Assembly: GCA_947683625.1 (NCBI GenBank)
Contig: CANTUR010000056.1
Coordinates: 124,001-188,000, forward strand
Length of the DNA stretch: 64,000 nucleotides
Direction: 5' to 3'
Source of the DNA: Mallotus nudiflorus
Lineage: Eukaryota; Streptophyta; Magnoliopsida; Malpighiales; Euphorbiaceae
A model generated the notes under the pieces. It was not told the DNA's origin and did no database searches. It saw only the letters and a program-made list of their open reading frames with translations. The translations under genes were made by a program, and so were the position numbers. This document shows, one piece after another, positions 22,966 through 34,846 of the stretch. Positions within the stretch are counted from its first letter, which is position 1. The number at the start of each line of letters is the position of its first letter.

Positions 22966-23850
22966 TAGTGATGAATCTACTGATGAAATGTAGTTTCCTT
23001 AGAACCCTCTGATTTCCTTCTCTGTTTTTAGCATTGGCATCTCTTTAATGATTTTTGCTTTGTTTGGATCCATTTCAATCTAGTTTTGATTGACAATATA
23101 CCCCAACATCTTTCTTGAAGTGACCATGAATACACATTTCTTTGGGTTTAGCCTGAGATTGTACTTTTTAATCCTTCTGAGGAACTTTTTGAGATTAGAG
23201 GGGTGTTCTTCATTAATGACACCATTATGTCGTTGATGTATACCTCCACTTCTTTATGTATCATGTCATAGAACATTACAGTTGCCATTCTCTAGTAAGT
23301 TGCCCTTGCATTATTTAGTCCAAAAGGCATTACTTTGTAGCAGTAAGTACCCCATTCTCTTATGAAAGCTATCTTTACTTTATCGATAATGGCCATTAGG
23401 ATCTAATTGTGCCCTGAGAATCCATCCATGAAGGAGTACATTGCACATATGGTTGCACTGTCAACTAGTATGTTTATGTGAGGTAGTGGGAAATCATCCT
23501 TCGGGTAGGCCTTGTTCATATCTTTATAATCGACGTAAATTCTAACCCTATCATCTTTCTTTGTTACTGGCATGACATTTGCTAACCATTCTAGATAGTC
23601 TACTACCTCTAGGAATTTTTCCTTAAATTATTTCTTGATGTCTTCTTTCACTAGTTGGGCCCATTCTAGAATAAGTCTTCTCAGTTTCTGCTTTACCGAT
23701 TTGCACCCTTCTTTGGTAGGAATGAAGTGTTGATCAATTTCTTTATTAATTCCAGGCATATCGTCATATGTCCAGGAAAATACTTTTGAATATTTTATTA
23801 ATATTTTTTTCAATTTCTTTCCTCTCTTCAGGGGTTACATCTTTCAAATT
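22966..23850 (-). pseudogene. Reverse transcriptase remnant of C1
   Basis: Begins near SKVFSWTYDDMPGI (23760s) and shows QHFIPTKEGCKSVKQKLRRL, then the RVRIYVDYKDMNKAYPKDDFPLP block, SFMDGFSGHN, and GVMPFGL-like KVMPFGLNNA. The polymerase box reads YIND (codons at 23229-23240) instead of YVDD, so the first of the paired catalytic Asp residues is Asn. Stops and a frameshift after this box. The domain order and motifs are those of Ty3/gypsy RT. Confidence 0.8.
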
Positions 23851-24559
23851 TTATAGAATGTATGGTTCAGATCCTATGCCAATGTTAAGTGATTCAATGC
23901 ATATGGAATGAATGTCAAATATGCTAATGTTTTGATTAATGCAATGCACACTGCCATCACGAAAGACATCAAACAAGTAAGCAAAATCAGATTTCATTGC
24001 ATTAACTTTAGAGTTCATTACATCATCAATTTTAAAAAAAGAAAAATTATAAAGATCATCATCAATAATGTCTTCAAACAAGATGTCATCAATACTCAAT
24101 TCGAGGATGGCATCAACTTAAGCATGATTGATAGCTTCACTCTCTAATTATGTCTCTAGGTTTTTAATCATCTCATAGATGTCACTTTTAGTGATCATGT
24201 CTGGTAAGTGCTTCTCTTTAAGGGTGTCATTGAAGATGTCAAACCCTGGTTTCCTGATTCTGTTGCTGATCCACTCTTTAGCTTGTCCTTAATAGACTTG
24301 GGTTGAGCTTTTAACCATAAAAGTGGTTAACTTCTTAGCCCTAGTATCCTTTTTAGGATTGTACCCTAGACCATTTCTGTTGGTCTGTTAAGGAATTATG
24401 TGACTACAATGTTTCTTCCTCCTAATCCTATTCTAGGCACATATTGCATCTTCTTCATTATAATGGCAATTTTGGGGTTGACATGACCGTCACTGATCAT
24501 CAAAACCTAGAATCTTAGTGGGACTACATTCATATAGGAAATAATGTTATTTATTTCAA
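23851..24559 (-). pseudogene. Protease-RT linker of C1
   Basis: The 82-codon frame 24099-23851 (SIDDILFEDIIDDD...KSDFAYLFDVFRDGSVHCINQNISIFDIHSICIES) is shared with C2 (44664), C3 (47798) and the fragment at the right edge (63217-63615). Upstream, out of frame, are pieces resembling the KP-rich GLG-type region that follows protease in Tat polyproteins. The function of this spacer is not known; its conservation across copies shows it is part of the pol ORF. Confidence 0.65.
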
Positions 24560-25091
24560 TAGGGATGGTAATGACCTTTCCATTCAGAGGGAACTTGATC
24601 TTCTAATGCATAGTGGAAGGTATGCCCCCTAGTGGATGGAATCAAGGTCTTCCTAGCAGTAGGGGAAAAGTAGGAGGGATGTCAAGGACAATAACTTCTA
24701 TTACTAATTCAATATGTCCCATTGTAACTACTGCTTTGAAAGTGCTAATGATTGGCTTCTTTGAATCATCGTAGGCTCGTATGACCAATTGGATTCTTCT
24801 AGGTTTTCAATATTCATATCAAACTTGTGTAGCAACTGTAAGGGAAAACATTAAGGGTAGACCCATCATCTACCATAACACATAAGTATTCTTAGACCTA
24901 AAAATTGCATGTATGAAGAGAGGATGATTATGGACCCTTCCCTTAAGGGGTAAATCATTGTCTGAAAAGGTAATTGCATTAAAAGGAGCTTTAATTAAAG
25001 AGGCTATTATCTCACAAGGTGAGGCATTAGTGACAATCTTTACTTCATTTAGTGCTCCGACTAGGGCATCTCTATGCTTCTTATAGGCCAT
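24560..25091 (-). pseudogene. Aspartic protease remnant of C1
   Basis: The frame 25091-24870 includes NASPCEIIASLIKAP and DLPLKGRVHNHPLFI, followed (across a frameshift) by the DDGS region, then VIRAYDDSKK, EVIVLDIPPTFPLLLGRP and HPLGGIPSTMH. These are the segments of Tat-type retropepsins, which cleave the Gag-Pol precursor. Stops and frameshifts are present. Confidence 0.75.
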
Positions 25092-26260
25092 GAGTAGGTC
25101 CTAGATACTGGCTTGTGCATGAGGCTTCTTAAGCTGTTTGAGGATAGTATCTTCTTCTTAGACTAGAGCTTTTCTTACTACTTCTTTCTCCTTAGAGGCT
25201 TCCTTTTCTTTTTTAAGAGGTTGATGTACCTGCCTATTGTGAATTACATGATTAATCGCTAGTGACGGCTTCTTAACTGCTTGCTTATCTATTTTTGTAC
25301 TATTGTTATAGTCCCGGACAATGATTTCAGGATCATTAGTTTTGTACTATATGTCTATCCCCATGACTTGCAAGTTATGAGGTTGAATAGTATTGATCAT
25401 CCCATCTTTATTATCAAATTCTTCTCCCATCTTGAGGGTATATACCTTCTAAGAGTGTATGGGTAGCAGGGGGTGCTATGTACTTGACTTTGTAGTCAAA
25501 CATCCTAGATGGTTAGCTCAGTAAATCCCATATCTTCACTACTGAGATTTTTGTTTGTGTTTGCTTCTTATGAGTAAGGGCAATCAATCACTTCACTGCT
25601 CATAGGGAGAGCTGTGTTCCTAGCTTTTTTTTGCATCATCAAGTGGGGAAGGAATTCTCGAGGCATTGGAATGTATTCAAAGGTAAAAGGGCATTTCTCA
25701 TCTTCACTAGAATTATAATGCTCAAGAATGGGAATTGAGGGTTTATCTACTAAGGGCTTATCTTGGGTTTCTTGTATGGCTTGGATTGATTTTTCAACAA
25801 GGTATGTTGTTATATTAGAGGAGATCATGCTGATGGTTGGTGGAGGCATGTTTTGGTAGTTTGGAAGAGGATTGGTCTTGATACTAGGTCATTGGAGCCA
25901 TGAGTTCCCTTGTTTTTGAAGATGAATTCCAATTAAGCTATCCTATTGGCCAATAGTTTGACCTCCTTTATCGATTTAGGCTTGGTCATGTCAATAATTT
26001 TTATAGCTTTTGGTGAATTCCTGACATCTTGGTAGTAGCCATTGTCATCAGCTTGAGCTGGAGTGTAAGGAATTCCCTTTGCCTTATCTACCTTCAGGTG
26101 AACTGATGCAGAGTCTTCATTTAGTGGTGTGCTATTCCTATCTTAGGCACTTTTGGCTTTGATTTGGGCTTGGAGGATTTCAGTTATGGTGCCATCAGTA
26201 AGCAACTTTTAGATCCCTCTTTTAGCTTTTCTTTGAATTTTTGACAAGAGGTATATTCTT
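25092..26260 (-). pseudogene. gag remnant of C1 with internal deletion
   Basis: N-terminal part (26260-25894) matches C2 gag from about 41560 (FKEKLKEGSK, then DSASVHLKVDKAKGIPYTPAQADD in another frame). At 25893/25894 the sequence jumps from the equivalent of C2 41896 to 42781, so about 884 bp coding for the capsid core and the zinc-knuckle-like region are missing. After the junction, frame 25849-25568 (CPFTFEYIPMPREFLPHLMMQKKAR...) is shared with C2 at 42933-43151. Gag forms the virus-like particle, so this copy could not assemble one. Confidence 0.7.
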
Positions 26261-27615
26261 GGTCACTCACACTGTATTCTTGTACATTTATTAGGGTTAT
26301 TAACAATTTAGCTAAATGAATGATGCATGATAAGTGCCTATAAAATAAAAGGGTGAGCATATATGCATGGAGTGGATGTAGAATCCTGAAATGAAAGATG
26401 ATTATTCCTGCAGAAGAAACAGTGGTTAGCACATGCTATTTATATGTATGTTATATATGCATGATTAAAGCTGATTAGTTTTCCTACACAGTGAACAAAC
26501 CAATCACAAGCAAGCTCTCAACTCCAACCTTATTTCTCCATGAGATCATTCAGTCACTTTCCTAGGTGGGAAACCTATAGTCATAAGGGGACTATGGTTC
26601 CACTCTCTGAACTAAGCTATTTCAATTTATATTGGTTAGAACCAAAGGGTAAATTGAGAAATGATACTCAAATATGCTTGAGGTAATCATATGATGTCAA
26701 TGTGAGGGTTAATTATCAGGCTTCAAATGATGTCCAGAGCCCGCATGTGCCCATATGTATAGGACCAAGGTCGATTAAAAGGAGTCCAAGTTCTTACCTC
26801 TATATTGATATTCGATATGTTTACTAAGAGTCATGAAAGTATCATTTGATAGTTTATAGTTTTATTTTATTGACATAAAGGTTCATAATCTAATTAGGTT
26901 CCTAACCCATTCATTTGATCTGATAAGGATAAATGGATGACATCTGGTAGGTTCTGTCGTCGAGGGATATCGTTATTTATTAATTTGTATAGACCATTCA
27001 AACTAAGGCACATGATTCTTATCATTCCTCATGCTTTGGGCTTGCATGAAGTAGATGAGAATCACATGGTCCTAAGCATAAATTTTATATGAACTGACTT
27101 TATGATGTCATTTGATGATAGAGACAAGAAGGGTCATGTCATTTATGTGTATCAGGTCAAACAGACAACGTTAGGACAAGGATAACATGTATAGCTTGGT
27201 GGAATCCTAGTGGATGTTACTATTATTTTATCTATATGAGTTGAGTTAGGGTGAAAGGCTAAGGGTTCCTTTAGTGAGAATGTCCTCATATGACTAGGGT
27301 TACAGACTTCAGTCAATGAGTCTAACATTCTTTTGATAACTCAATCATCCCCCTTAAGGACTTGAGTTACAAACTCTGGCCAGATGAGTTTAGTGAATGC
27401 ATGAGTAAAGACTAAAGGTGATAATACCATATCTTCATCGTTCAGTGACTCCAGTGGAATCATGGTGATAATGTCATTTAGTATTATCGAGGCTATTAGG
27501 GACAAGTGGTGCACATGTGATGTGTAGTGCAAATGTAGTGGTGAGGGGCTCTATACAATTGAGTATTACATAATAAGAAATACTCATTTTTGAGTTTATC
27601 CCTCTTACTTAGAAG
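26261..27615 (-). mobile_element. 5' leader of element C1
   Basis: Noncoding leader between PBS and gag. It contains the conserved block at 27175-27375 and is collinear with C2 (40198-41560) and C3 (45769-46554). The small frame 26432-26184 also exists in C2 at 41388-41615, but half of it is leader; whether it is translated is unknown. Confidence 0.7.
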
Positions 27616-27633
27616 TCCTTAGTGGAGTCACCA
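27616..27633 (-). promoter_or_regulatory. Primer-binding site of C1 (tRNA-Arg)
   Basis: On the - strand TGGTGACTCCACTAAGGA, one base after the 5' LTR. It matches the complement of the plant tRNA-Arg 3' end (TGGCGACTCC...) with a few changes. This is where minus-strand DNA synthesis starts. Confidence 0.75.
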
Positions 27634-27634
27634 C

Positions 27635-29437
27635 TTTGAGCAACCAATCTCTCTCACTTTTGGTTAGCTGTATGATTTTGTGGGATGTGCGGGTCATTCC
27701 ATTTCCAAGGGACATGGAAACTTTACTAAATAGGGACAAATGATTGGTCTTGGGGGGACAAGATGCTTTTGATTTTGTGGAGTCACCTCTTGATTTTTAG
27801 AAAATTAGGAAAAAAAGGGACAACATTGGGTCACTTAGCGAGTATTGTCCCCAACAGAGATTTTTAGGTTTAGGGGATTGCGTCTACTTTTTTACTATTT
27901 CTCATTATACGATATTCAATGTATAGCTACCGCAACACCCTAGTTTTGATAATGATAGTTTGTATAGCATTCACACAGTACATCAGATAGTGAAAGATAA
28001 TAAAATTGAAAATTTAATTATTACATCGCTTTCCTAATAAAATATATGTGAAAAGGAAAAGATTATGGAAAAGTAAATCTAATTTGGATATGATTAATCT
28101 GCAAGATTAACACAACCATTCACATAACTTGCTGGATTTCATGAATAATAGGATGATCATGTATGCTTGCAGTGATTATTTATGCTATGATGATGTATGG
28201 TGATAATATGAAGGATGAATGAGGTCATCACTGGACCAAGATCATGATGACTCTATTCCGAGATATGAACTTTCCATATTATTGGTATTTATGATGTGAT
28301 TTCATGATTTCAGAAATAGGGGATATAGAATGATGATATGAAATGAGCATAATAAAGCATATATTATTCATGTAGCATACAAGATTACCAGCCTCATCAC
28401 ACAAGCACAATAGTATTCACAAATACTGTTGGTAGTAAAATAAAATGCAATGTGATAAAAAAAAATGTGCTAAAATAATTATGTGCTCCTCATACTCGAC
28501 TGAGCTTGTGTGGGTTTTAAAGCTTTAGCTTCGATAGATTATCAAGCTTTCCTCGTTGAGAGGTTCAAAATGATAACAAAATGATATAGATTGTATACCT
28601 TTGAGGCATGCTTTGACAAAGATGAGACTTGGTTTGGTGGAAAAGGGATCTAATAACCTAAGAGAAAGGTTGTAGTAGAACAAAAACTATTTGGAAAGGG
28701 GTTTCCAATGCCTTTGATTAGATTGATTTTTGAGAGAGTGTGTGTTTTTACTTGCTCTCCCTTTAAAATGGGGTGTGAAGGGGTATATTTATAGGGAAAA
28801 TTGAGTAGAATAGGGTGGTACGGGCATGGTCATGCACGCATATTGAGGATTTTAGGAGTGGTCGTGCATAGTGTGCACTTCCATGTGCACTTTGATGCTT
28901 CACTTCTATGCACACTATTATGGGGTTGGTTCTTAGGGTCTTTAGGCCTTCCAAATGCATTTCCAGAGTCTGTTTTGCCAAATTCAACCTCAATTTTAGC
29001 ACATGATACCTAGGGTCATTTAGGTGCAATTCTAAGTGATACACGCTGATCCTTGGGTTGTGTTGGACCATTCTTGGACCACTTTAAGAGGTTTATGAGC
29101 CTTCTGAACATGTTTTTAAAGTTCATTTTATCAAAATTGATTTTGATTTTTTCACAAAGTTGGGTCTCAGTCTAACGAAATGTGCATCGTCCTAACGAGT
29201 TGAGTATTTTAAGAGGGGTTTTCTCAAAATAAACCTCTAATTGTTCCAATAATTCGTATTTTGCAAGGTTGGGGCACAACTTAATGGCTCGATGATTGAT
29301 TTTGTGCACTGGTGGGGTTAGTTAGGTTTTTAAGATTGGACACTTTAGAGGTGTTACGAACGAGCAAAATCTATTCATCTCGGGGATTTATTTCATCATT
29401 GGACCTTTTTGGGGATAGTCAAATTTGAGGTATGACA
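27635..29437 (-). repeat. 5' LTR of element C1
   Basis: About 1.8 kb; on the - strand it starts TGTCATACCTCAAATTTGAC at 29437 and ends next to the PBS. It matches the 3' LTR of C1 and, inverted, the C2 LTR. Confidence 0.85.
28786..28793 (-). promoter_or_regulatory. TATA box of the C1 5' LTR
   Basis: TATAAATA on the - strand, preceded by a conserved GTGCATG/CACGCAC-rich stretch found in all C LTRs. Confidence 0.55.
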
Positions 29438-29678
29438 CCTATATATCCTTATGAACTAGAAAGTTTAGAACTGATTATGATTTTGACTATCATGATAAGC
29501 TAATTTATGGTTCATAATTATGATGCATTCAAATATATATGAATTAAAACACTTAAATTGTTATATCCTGATAGTATAATTCTAAACTACTGATGTTATC
29601 CTAATATCACATTCTGGGATTTACTTTCAAAAGGAAACTCTACCCAAATCAAGTTATATTATGAGCGATTGGTGATTT
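29438..29678 (+). mobile_element. 5' leader of element A, second part
   Basis: Continues the leader interrupted by C1: CCTATATATCC and, further on, TCCTAATATCACATTCT align with element B at about 35758 and 35910. Element A is lost after this point. Confidence 0.6.
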
Positions 29679-30471
29679 TGAGAGCAAACCTTCTTTCATG
29701 CTTTAGTTCATTCTCTCATTTTCCTATTTATTTTATTCATTTGAGACATGGCAACTTTACCAAAGGGACATCCATTCCATTTACGGGATAGGAACAAATG
29801 ATTAGTCTCAAGGGATGTAAGACGCTGTATGGAGTAGCCACCTGATATTTAGAAAATTAGGAAAAGAGGTGCAAGGGATGACATCCAATCACTCAATGAG
29901 TATCATCCCTAATAGAGATTTATGAGTTCAAAAGATCACATATACTTTATAGCTATTTCTCATTATATAATATTCAATACATGGTTATCACAACTCCTTA
30001 GTTTCAATAATGATAGTTGTATAATCACATTTACATTACACATGATAATGGAAAATAAAGAAATTATTTATAATTATTACATCACTTTCCAAGAAAAATA
30101 CATAAGAAAGAGAAAAAAAGACATGAAAATGTAAATATAGTCCTAATCTAGAAATGCACTTGTAAAATAGAGGTTAGCACAGGTATATGCAATTCCACTC
30201 ACTCATACACTAGGACAACAAATAGGCAAAAAATGCTCGATTGATGAATTGTGAATAAGCAAATAGATGCATATAGTTGTGTGCATTTGTAGGATTATTG
30301 AAATGAAAATGAAATGATTGCTAAAATAACAAAATAGTTCTAAATGGTGAGGAAAATAAGCCGAGATGCATTGTTACATCATAGGTCCATGAAATGAAGG
30401 CTTTAGCTTAGGAATGTGAACTTTCACATTATTAAATGCATTTTGATGCAAAGTGAGAGGAAATACTTTAT
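29679..30471 (-). repeat. Truncated C-type LTR (3' portion)
   Basis: Diverged copy of the 3' half of the C LTR, - orientation: GAGAGCAAACCTTCTTTC..., GGGACA, AGTATCATCCCTAATAGAGATTT, CATTATATAATATTCAATACAT and AATGTGAACTTTCACATTATT align with 27638-28290. It has no PBS next to its 3' end, so it was a 3' or solo LTR. Its 5' half is missing where the LTR of element B begins at 30472. Confidence 0.65.
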
Positions 30472-31186
30472 TGGGGTCATTTTTCAAAACTTTGATAACC
30501 AATGATGAAAGAGCCAAAATGTGTTATTAAATAATCAATTTGATGAAGACAATTGATATTTAAACCATTTCAAAACTTACCGAACCACCAAAACCTTACC
30601 CGATCACCAATTATATCATTTAAGACATAACCAAACCTTGATCAAACCCAAACCTACCATTTTGGTATTGAGAAAGAGGTTTAAAAAGAATAATAAAGAG
30701 AAGTTCAGTCGAGTCATGTCTTCTAAACCAATAAGTATAGTCTTATGTAAGGGCTATTTACAGTTTATATTCTATAGTTTTCAGTTTGGTTTTAATTCAT
30801 GAAGTCTTAGTTTAACCTTTGGAAGCCACGAGAATAAAAGTCAAACTTTGGTCAATGGGAATTTTCAGTGGTCAAACAAAGTTCTTGGAGTTGAATTTCA
30901 ATATGAAACTGTGTTTAAAAATTCTAGTGTGTTAGTGGGTCCTATTTGGCAAAAAGTTAAAATTTGACCTATGGTGGTCAAATTGAGTTCCACAACTATC
31001 TCCCTTTAATTATCCTTATCCAAAAAGGGAAACTTGTCAAAAAAGGTGCTCTCTATGTTTGGAATATTCCAAATTTGGAATATACTAAGACAAGTGTGAA
31101 CTTTCTAAAGGGAGGGTAAATACTGTTACGTAATGACATTGAATATTCAAGGACATTTATAATAAATGCCACTAACCTTAAGTTCC

Positions 31187-31194
31187 TATAAATA
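31187..31194 (+). promoter_or_regulatory. TATA box of LTR B
   Basis: TATAAATAGAGG, matching the plant consensus, at the same place as TATAAATG in LTR A. Transcription would start some 30 bases downstream, giving a very long R/U5. Confidence 0.6.
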
Positions 31195-32720
31195 GAGGTT
31201 TAAGGAAAGATTTAGGGCACTTCTAGAAGGAATCACTTCCTAATAGAGAAAATTCTAGCACAAAAACCCAAAAATATTACCAAATAATTCTCTCTAAAAA
31301 GCCTTTAGAAATTCGGGAAAATTAGGAAAATAAGGGGAAACTATGTTGAAATTCCCTTAGACCTAATTTCTTCTTATTTTATTCTCAAATATCTCTAAGA
31401 AATATCAAAATAAATCATCCAAATCCCAAACCTAGCTCTAGCAAATCAATTTCACATAAATCAAAACCAAATTCTCACTTAAACTCACTAAAAGAACACT
31501 TTACCCTTTGAGTTTCAATCTAAATTCTCTTTAATCAATTGGTGTTTCTCGGTGAGTTATTACAAAAATTATAAGGCTAAGCACTTTCTAAAACATCATT
31601 CTTATTGATTCTTAACTAATTTCTATGGTTTGGGGTTTTGAAAGCAAATAGTTGCAAAATCTTGTTGTATAGCTATGAATAGCTAGATTTAGCTTATGAA
31701 TAGCCAAACCAGCTATTCATACCCCAAATCTAGCTATTGAGCCTCTTAAACTAGCTATTAGAGGTCCTAAAACTAGGTAAATAGACCTAAAATCTAATTA
31801 TTTAGGAGGCTATTATGGTATGTCATCCCACTTGGTCCTAAATGACTATAATGATAGTTTTTAGGATCTTAAAGGGTTCATAGTCGCTTGAACATGATTC
31901 TATCCCTTCCTTAAGATTCTAGATGATGGAATTAAATTATTTTAACTTCTTTTTCTACTTCAAATGATTTTTCAATTATTTTTCTTTTATTTCCTAAAAC
32001 TCTACTTTAAATGCTTTTAAGTGTGATCCTTATTCTTATTTTGGTTTGATGATTATGATTGTGTTTGTTGATGTTTGTGTGACTTTTATTGAATGATTTA
32101 TTATTTTTATTTAACATTTGTGTTTAATTTTGGTGTGAATAAATATTTAAACCCCTTGTTTTATGTGTAATATGCATATATGTTGCTTGATTTTGCTCTA
32201 ATATGCTTTGGTTTGCTACTGTTGTAATGTGACTTGCATAATTTATGTCCTAATTTAGGGCTTGTATCATTTATGGGTCATTTTGGTTATGTTTTTCATT
32301 ATAGATAATTATTTATGCATTTTGTGTTGGCTTGTGAGCTGTAATATGCATAACTTGTGTTCTTGATGTTTAGGCCTAGTATATGTGTTTTGCTAATCTT
32401 GTGAATTTCAATTTTCATATTTTATGCTTTGATTGAGTCTATTTTAAGAAAATTTATGTGTTCATGTTTAACTAAGTGTTAATTTCATTTTTAAATGTCA
32501 TTTATCTCTATTTGGTGTCTTTATCTTAAATAGAGTATTGTTTATTAGTGTCCATTTTTCTATCTCATATTTAATGCTGTTTTCTTACCTATACTAACCT
32601 TTTCTCTCCTCTAATAGATACTATACTATAATATTCTACTTCTCCCTCAATTTCTTTTGCATTATTGCATTTTTGTGCATTTATATGCCTTCACGCATAT
32701 CATTTGCTTGATGCATATCA

Positions 32721-32728
32721 CTATCATG
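32721..32728 (+). other. Empty target site for the hAT element
   Basis: CTATCATG occurs once here, flanked by ATCA and then GTATGTTCAT...TTAGATCTTTTAGATGCAT, the paralogue of sequence on the two sides of the hAT insertion in LTR A (3621-3632 and 4266-4310). Confidence 0.8.
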
Positions 32729-32758
32729 CGTATGTTCATTTTTAGATCTTTTAGATGC

Positions 32759-32838
32759 ATACTTGCATGCTTCTCAACTTACATCACTTGAATACTTGCA
32801 TGCTTCCCAAATTTGCATCACTTTGCATACTTCATGGC
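32759..32838 (+). repeat. Short tandem repeat, 33-34 bp unit, 2.4 copies
   Basis: ATACTTGCATGCTTC...CATCACTT starts at 32759 and 32792, with a partial third copy (CATACTTC) near 32825. It is a local duplication in LTR B. Confidence 0.7.
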
Positions 32839-34828
32839 TAGCATTATGCATTATACTTTACATGCACCCTAGATTTATTTAATGCCTGTATGAGCATGCA
32901 TTGCGTCAGCATTATCCATTGCATTGTATATATCTCTTGTTATCTATCTCAAAATCTCAATCTCAAGCTACTAACTTTACTAACTCTATTAAATTGTACT
33001 GATATTTATTATTATCATTGTTTATTTTCTAATCTTTTACTTATTATTTGCCTATTTTCGATATTAATTTATATTGTACATTCTTGTGTTATATAAGTTT
33101 CCATCATGATCTCAATCTCTACACTCAACTCTCATTTCCCTTTATTTTTATGTTTTATTTATATTCTTGTCATTTTTGTATTTTATTATTACAATCTCTA
33201 CTCCTATCCCATCTTCTTTATTTATGTGTTTTATTTTTAAATTTTATTATTACATGTCCTTTTGAATATTGTTTATGCTTTATCTTATTAATTACATAAA
33301 ATTGCCTTTTTTATGTTTAATTTGGTTTTATAAACTAGAAATATACCAAAAATAAACAATACTATTTTGTTATTTTATTGAGTAATTAATCTTCTATTTT
33401 ATTATGGTTAATAAAATAGTAATTTTTGCACTTATTTCTCAATAATAGACCCTTTTCTTTCTCCTCATTTAAATATAGAATTTTTCAATCTCTTAAATAA
33501 AAATTTATCATTTCCATGGTAAGTTTATTTTTAATTAACATGTTTCTATATGTTATTTATGTTTTGGTTGTCTCCTTTACTGATAAAAAAAATTATCCAA
33601 ACGTAAGGATATAGATCACACTTTCTTTTGTTTTACTAGTTTTTCAAATAAATGATTTGGTTATGTATTTAATAATTTATGATATAGGGAATGACCATCC
33701 AAGGTACAAAATTCACATTTTGAGGCCTAACTTGATGGAAACTCATATTGTGAATTAGTTTTTCACATGATTAATCAAATGTCATTTTTAAATGTTTTTC
33801 TAACTATTTTTAATTTAAAATCCATTTTTAAAATATCCTTTCTTTCTTTTAATTTTTGAGTTATTTTTTATTTTATTTTCTAAGTTATTCATAAACATTT
33901 TCATTTTCAAGATATTTTTCCAATTATTTTCTTTGGATTTTAAAGTTATTTTTCGTTTAATTTTTAAATAAAATGTTTTATTTCTCTAAAACTCAGAATA
34001 TGGAGCAATCATAGAGAGGATAGTTGCAAAATGTGTTAGCCATTCTTAACTCCCTTATCTTTTCTAATTTATTTTTCATATTTTCTTGTTTAGCATGCAT
34101 ATGTTTATTCATAAATTTTCTATCCTTGCCATGCCATGGGTTAATTTTGTCTTTTTGTTGTTTTATTTGCATGTTTTATGTTCATAAATAATATGTTGCC
34201 ATACATTATGAATTTGGTTGGATGTCATGTTTATGTGATATTACCATGACATGTAGAATCACAATATTTATATTTTTCCTTATGTTTGTTTTATGCCATG
34301 CTTCACTATGTGTGCTATGTTATGTATGTAAATTGAGCATATACCATGATCATCCATTATTTTATGTTATTATGCCATGTTCATGCATCATTGTATCATG
34401 ATATTTTATGCTTGTGTAAATATATTGCATTTGCATTTGCTTTTAGATGTTAATGTATAATAGTACATAATTCTTGGAAGCATTATACATAAAGTAAGGT
34501 TGATCAACATTCGGGTGGAATAGAGATGCCTTGAATAAAAGAGCTTAATCCTACTAACATCAAAATTTGAACCCAATGCTTTATATAATAGGTGAATGCA
34601 GTTCCAAGCAAGGGATTCAAGTTTGCCTAAGTCCTTAAAATAGACAATTTCTCAAGTGATACCGAGTGGTGATTCCCTTTTTTTCCTGCTTGAGTGGAGG
34701 GTTATAAGTGCATTTATGACATCCTTAAGCTCTTTCAGTACACCCCTTACTACTCTTTATATTCTCATAATGAGGAAAAATGGTTAGTGATCCAATAAGT
34801 GTCGAGTCAGTCCCGTTGGCATCAATAG

Positions 34829-34846
34829 TGGTGACTCCATTGGTGA
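34829..34846 (+). promoter_or_regulatory. Primer-binding site of element B (tRNA-Arg)
   Basis: TGGTGACTCCATTGGTGA, one base after the LTR end. The first ten bases differ from the complement of the tRNA-Arg end at one position. Confidence 0.75.

Larger units (their letters stand above)
13626..29437 (-). mobile_element. Tat-lineage LTR retrotransposon C1, 15.8 kb, two LTRs
   Basis: Order on the - strand: 5' LTR (29437-27635), tRNA-Arg PBS, leader, gag with a large deletion, protease, RT, RNase H, second archaeal-type RNase H, integrase, spacer, antisense PMD gene, tandem repeats, polypurine tract, 3' LTR (15429-13626). It sits in the leader of element A: sequence left of 13626 and right of 29437 is contiguous in element B near 35755. 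Flanking 5-mers CTTAT and CCTAT look like a target-site duplication with one change. All genes have stops or frameshifts, so this copy is dead. Confidence 0.85.
30472..34827 (+). mobile_element. 5' LTR of Tat-lineage element B, uninterrupted, 4.36 kb
   Basis: Starts TGGGGTCA like LTR A and ends one base before a tRNA-Arg PBS. It is collinear with LTR A but lacks the hAT element, the long-TIR element and the solo LTR found there. LTRs of 4-5 kb are typical of Ogre-type elements. No gene is present; frames at 32890-33299 and 34725-34990 are low-complexity or unconserved. Confidence 0.8.
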
